Program-made: the position numbers and the translations under genes | DNA from: Podila epigama | Taxonomy: Eukaryota; Mortierellomycota; Mortierellomycetes; Mortierellales; Mortierellaceae | Assembly: GCA_015679605.1 (NCBI GenBank) | Contig: JAAAVE010000269.1 | Span: forward strand, 1,525 to 21,888 | Reading direction: 5' to 3' | Length of the DNA stretch: 20,364 nucleotides | Part shown: one piece after another, positions 19,851-20,364 of the stretch | Layout: the number at the start of each line of letters is the position of its first letter | How positions within the stretch are numbered: the first letter of the stretch is position 1 | Notes under the pieces: generated by a model | What the model was told of the DNA's origin: nothing | What the model saw: the letters and a program-made list of their open reading frames with translations, nothing else | Database searches by the model: none

Positions 19851-20364
19851 ATCTGATGTTGTTGTTTGTGGATGTAGAGGAGGAGGAGTGGATAGTTTTA
19901 CAGAAAGAATAACACAATATAATATATAATAACAGTGGTATAGTACAAGAAGAATGTTGTTGGTACAGAACGAAAAAAAAAGAGTGGAGAATGAATGTGC
20001 ACGAGGAGATTTTGACTCGGGTGAATGCAAGAAATGCAGAGTGCGGGTAAATGTATGTATGTTTGTTGATAGTGTGGATGATTCTATTGCAGAAAAAAGA
20101 TCGGGGGGTGTGGGGGCGTGTGGTTATAGGATGCAGGCCACCATACTACGATTGGGAGTGGGAGACAAGGGGAGTGGATAGCAAGATGGGTGGAATGGAA
20201 TGGTGAAAGTGTAAGGAAGGTGAAAGTGAAGAAGGTGAAGAAGAAGAAGAGATTCAAAGAAAAAGAAAAAGTAAAGGGAGGTATTTTTAAGCTCGACTCG
20301 GTCATTTATTTTCCTTATCTCTTAATGATTTATTTTGAGGCATTTTTTTTTTTTTTTTTTTTTT
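19851..20364. other. 5' region of the Hal4-like kinase and window end
   Basis: There is no supported gene in these 514 nt. On the kinase's sense strand it is pyrimidine-rich (GA-rich on plus, notably 20214-20280), typical of a fungal promoter and 5' UTR. The window ends in a 22-nt T run (20343-20364), so sequence beyond it may be hard to assemble. Confidence 0.55.

Noticed and set aside
19851-20030. 60-residue upstream extension of the Hal4-like kinase
   Set aside because: The extension is hydrophobic and Tyr/Cys-rich, unlike kinase N-termini in this family, and comes from pyrimidine-rich 5' UTR sequence.
1-20364. CRISPR arrays, transposons, phage genes, bacterial operons or a biosynthetic cluster
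   Set aside because: I found no spaced direct repeats, transposase or integrase motifs, or pathway enzymes; all repeats are simple microsatellites.

Overview
The window looks like ordinary nuclear DNA from a filamentous fungus. It holds seven protein genes and one tRNA gene, and most of the protein genes are split by short introns. The gene content includes a fungal-type Hal4/Sat4 kinase, and also ZW10 and TRAX (TRAX is absent from baker's yeast). With up to 12 exons per gene, introns mostly of 60-140 nt, GTA-type donors and CTAAC/CTAAT branch sites, this points to an early-diverging lineage, possibly Mortierella or another Mucoromycota. That placement is an inference from gene content and structure. 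No bacterial, viral, transposon or CRISPR features were seen.

Layout, left to right. 1-1215 is a non-coding flank with simple repeats. 1216-3485 (+) encodes a divergent, Cdc7-like protein kinase with a 707-nt CAA-rich intron. 3648-6635 (-) encodes Mediator head subunit MED17 in 7 exons. 6880-10357 (-) encodes the ZW10 tethering/kinetochore protein in 12 exons. 10703-11893 (-) is an intronless, divergent ADP/ATP-carrier-like mitochondrial carrier. 12116-12198 (+) is a tRNA-Leu(UAG). 12320-14041 (-) encodes TRAX, the catalytic partner of translin, in 4 exons. 14225-17515 (+) encodes an unrecognised protein of about 946 residues in 5 exons. 17783-19850 (-) encodes a Hal4/Sat4-type kinase in 2 exons with a 700-nt intron. 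The rest is promoter and repeat sequence ending in a poly-T run.

The spliced models were built by hand from six-frame reading, GT/AG signals, phase arithmetic and remembered family sequence. MED17 (793 aa), ZW10 (762 aa), TRAX (433 aa) and the Hal4-like kinase (455 aa) all close in phase and keep family motifs across the junctions. The genes do not form a pathway. They cover transcription (MED17), vesicle tethering (ZW10), small-RNA/tRNA processing (TRAX and the tRNA), mitochondrial transport, ion/nutrient homeostasis signalling (Hal4-like) and possibly cell-cycle signalling (first kinase).

No novel multi-gene system is supported. The most unusual items are the divergent carrier with a roughly 100-residue acidic insertion, the atypical kinase with a Cys/His cluster, the 946-aa orphan, a TRAX loop expanded by a 15-glycine run, and two genes whose stop codon lies inside the AATAAA polyadenylation signal.
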